From Flectonema sp. DT1601 (Eukaryota > Euglenozoa > Diplonemea > Diplonemida > Diplonemidae): 64,000 nt of DNA. Where the stretch lies: the NCBI GenBank assembly GCA_964019425.1, contig OZ025787.1, forward strand, positions 1,240,001 to 1,304,000, given 5' to 3'. The notes below the pieces were generated by a model that did no database searches, was not told where the DNA came from, and was given only the letters and a program-made list of their open reading frames with translations. The translations under genes and the position numbers were made by a program. This document shows, piece by piece, positions 61,545-64,000 of the stretch (within the stretch, counting starts at the first letter, position 1; every line of letters begins with the position of its first letter).

Positions 61545-63647
61545 ATGGCTGGATCTGTTAAAAAGATCCAGGTCGGATTCAGTTCACCTCCGTGCAGCCC
61601 CGCAGCTTCACCCAGAAACTCACCCCCAGCAAAGTACGAAATTATTGCTGCGGATGAACAGCCTAAGAAGCATGTGAAGGAGAAGGTTGTGCTGGCGGAG
61701 GGATGGAAACTCGACGATGGTCAAATTGATTGGTTGCGTGAAAACTTCGACAACCACGATATAAGTAAAACAGGAGCCTTATCCCAGTTTGAGATGGTCG
61801 AGTTATGGAAAGTACTATTTCCATATCGATCTGCTGAAGAAATCGCTGTAGAAACGGAGAAAATATTCTCCGACATCGATGCCGATCACGATGATGAAAT
61901 CACTTTCGATGAACTCTTCCGATATCTTTCAGAAGACGCTACAGATACGGAACTACTCTCCCGTCCAACCAAATGGAGAGCATGGATCTGGGCAGTTGTT
62001 GGAGACTATGCTGGTTATTATGATATATTCTGGTTAAGCACTTCTAGTAGAGGAATGTCATTAATAACACAACTTGCGATTATTGCCTCAATAGTAAACA
62101 TGATGATTGAATCTCTCCCTCAATACCAAAACGAAGGTGCTGAGCCGGGAAATGTTGTCACGGTATGATACACGTTTTTTTTTTTTACTACACTGTTGTT
62201 TACACAACCGTACTAAATCCTAGTAAGGAATGATAGGTTAGTTACGCCGCCGCAATTCTCTTTCTACTGAACAACTTTTGTAGGTACAAAACAACAATAA
62301 AATATCTGAATAAAAAAATCACAGAGAAACGTTGAGGCCACGTGCATATACATCTTCACATTCGAATTCATAATGCGCACCCTGAGTTACCCGGGAAGTA
62401 ATCTAAAGTACATAGCCCTAGCATCGACTTGGGTCGATATTGCTTCTATTTTACCATTTTATTTAATGAAGGTTTGTTTATTTTGTTTTTTTTCCCCTCT
62501 TTTTTTTTTTTGTTGTGTTTTTCAACTTACGTCGATCAAAAAAAAAAAAAAACACACACAGCTTGGTGTCTTCGCGGAAGACAACGGTTCCAGGGGTCTG
62601 GTCGCGTTGAAGTTATTTAAGACTGCTAGACCTTTATTGAGAGCGTTTCGATATGCGAGAGTCATTCGGGTATTAAAACTCGGTAGAAGAAGTGCAGGGG
62701 TTCAGCTAATGCTGACAGCAATAATGAGAGCACGTGGATCAATGTCGTGGTTGTGTGTTTTTACGTTGATGGCGATGTCAATGTCTTCTGCTTTGCTATT
62801 TTATGCTGAAAAAGACGACGCATATTTCTCGTATCCTGACCAGGCGTGGTATCGCGAAGAGAACAGCTCTCTACCAGATGCAGGTCAGAAAGTCTTTTTT
62901 CAATCAATCCCGGACACCCTTTGGTGGGCATTGGTCACATTAACGACAACTGGTTACGGCGATTCTTACCCAGTCACAGCTGGTGGTAAGTTGGTAGCAG
63001 GTTTAACGATGATGACGGGTTTACTAGTGGTAGGATATCCGATTACTATTTTAACAACTGTCTTTCAAGAAGTCCATCATGAACATCTTGAAAAACAAGC
63101 AGCCACTCGTAGAAAGCATCTTCTAAAATCAAAGCTTCGACGAACTCAATTATTTAAAACTGACAAGGCCCTTTCAACTGACGGTAGTTCTTTCACTGAT
63201 TTAGATCGACAGCGTAGGAGATCAACGTTAATTATTGCCGAGGCAATCCAAACAAAGATAAATGTTCCGGATAATGAAGACAGCAGCAGTGATGATGCAT
63301 CTGTTACAGGTTCAAGTTTTCTAAGTGAAACTACTAATAGATTAAACCCTTTTAATGAACGAGGTGTATCTCCACGAAGTCCGTCAAGCATATCTCACAT
63401 GAGATTGACTCCGAGAGTTCGACTGGCTAGTCGACATTCAGTTGTCGCAACATCAATAAATCAAATGGACCATCAGGCTGATTTGGTACCACTAGCTGTT
63501 GTAGAGCAAATGATTAGCGGAATGGAGAAGGTTATAATAACGCGATTAACAACTTTAGATAATGCAATTAGTGAGATTCGTAGAGACCTTGATAACCTTT
63601 TGGACAAAGAAGGCTCATGTCCTCCATCCCCACCACCGAGTGATTAG
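61545..63647 (+). CDS. Voltage-gated K+ channel with N-terminal EF-hands
   Basis: Three exons, 61545-62162, 62325-62471 and 62562-63647, phase 0, 616 aa. The N-terminus is P/S-rich, then an EF-hand pair lies at about 55-130: the first loop is degenerate (DNHDISKTGALSQ), the second canonical (DIDADHDDEITFDE). Six TM segments follow: S1 near QLAIIASIVNMMIE, S2 on exon 2 (CIYIFTFEFIM), S3 in TWVDIASILPFYL, S4 with RPLLRAFRYARVIRVLK and spaced arginines, S5 in WLCVFTLMAMSMSSALLF, and a pore with TLTTTGYGD, the K+ selectivity filter. The cytosolic C-terminus ends in a coiled-coil-like helix. An EF-hand pair before a Kv core suggests direct Ca2+ control, as in some ciliate and protist channels; typical Kv channels have a T1 domain there, missing here. 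Intron 2 is 90 bases with no in-frame stop. Confidence 0.92.
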
Positions 63648-64000
63648 CTATACTTGTAGCCATATTCTTTTATGTTTTTACACGCTGGATATTTTATTTC
63701 TATGTTTGTTTGTTTCTGCATTCAATTATAGAATTCAATTTTTTTTTTTTTTTTTTTCAAGTGCAACACATTTATACTTCTATATCTTAGTGATGAGTAT
63801 TTTGTTCACAGCTTGTCGATTGCTTCTGACTTTACTATTTGGATTCGTACCACACTCAGTTGGGGTGTCTTTGTTCGTGTTTTCACACACAAAGGCTCCC
63901 TATCAGTTTTTTACGGAAAATATTGCAGCTTACGCTGGTACAGATGTATCTGGTTTTTAAAAAAATAGATCAATCTTAGGTTTGTAGTGCTCCCATCAAT
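63648..64000. other. Right edge: spacer and possible start of a further gene
   Basis: A 22-T run and AAG acceptor at about 63761 precede a small open frame described separately. The window ends before the gene can be judged. Confidence 0.5.
63793..63960 (+). CDS. Possible small membrane protein, perhaps first exon cut by an intron
   Basis: Starts MSILFTACRLLLTLLFGFVP behind a T-rich acceptor region, 55 codons to TAA. Two features argue for coding: the good trans-splice context, and a strongly hydrophobic first helix followed by a small-residue stretch (ENIAAYAGTDVSG), loosely like the VMA21 family of V-ATPase assembly factors. A GTATCT donor occurs inside the last codons, so the real protein may continue beyond the window. 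Low confidence. Confidence 0.3.
   Translation: MSILFTACRLLLTLLFGFVPHSVGVSLFVFSHTKAPYQFFTENIAAYAGTDVSGF

Overview
This window is nuclear DNA of an AT-rich, flagellated, unicellular eukaryote. It holds 24 protein genes I can support, plus one possible 25th at the right edge, and every one reads on the + strand. Nearly every start codon lies a short way (about 3 to 130 bases) downstream of a pyrimidine-rich AG acceptor, and the stretch between that AG and the ATG is often AC-rich. One-way gene order together with acceptor-like AGs before start codons is what spliced-leader trans-splicing of a polycistronic transcript looks like. A protein with tandem repeats ending in YGPEP, a form I associate with kinetoplastid proteins, points the same way. 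My best placement is Euglenozoa. Because seven genes also carry ordinary GT-AG introns (12 in all), a diplonemid or euglenid-like lineage fits better than a trypanosomatid. This placement is inference; no rRNA or spliced-leader gene was found.

Layout. 1-8.5 kb: a flagellar-type RIIa/IQ protein, a YGPEP-repeat protein, a SMYD methyltransferase and a zinc-finger protein. 8.6-15.6 kb: a giant single-exon membrane protein (2326 aa). 16.3-24.5 kb: a Ca2+-linked kinase with a KA1-like end, a BART-domain protein and two probable nuclear proteins. 24.9-32.6 kb: serine carboxypeptidase, a membrane-anchored multicopper oxidase and a berberine-bridge-type oxidase. 33.3-38.3 kb: an adenylation-carrier-ankyrin fusion, a second protein of the GxY/GxW/PP domain family and a Suc/Fer-like iron-sulphur protein. 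40.6-50.0 kb: HAT1, a myosin and a protein with eight fasciclin domains. 53.2-63.7 kb: a SPRING homologue, an unknown coiled protein, an MIT protein, a Ulp1-type SUMO protease, a type I membrane protein and an EF-hand Kv channel. 63.8-64 kb: possible start of another gene.

The spaces between genes (up to 3.2 kb) are full of poly-T and poly-A tracts. They hold several short dispersed repeats: a four-copy family of about 95-170 bp, three two-copy families, a MITE-like element with 34-bp inverted repeats (32 of 34 matching), a 33-bp perfect T/A fold-back just before the BART gene, and a diverged tandem duplication. No viral or retroviral-type element was recognised. The genes do not form one pathway; co-transcription here reflects genome organisation. 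The most unusual single items are the adenylation-PCP-ankyrin protein, the kinase-EF-hand-KA1 protein, the contrast between T/C-rich trans-acceptors and A/C-rich cis-acceptors, and the four-copy intergenic repeat.
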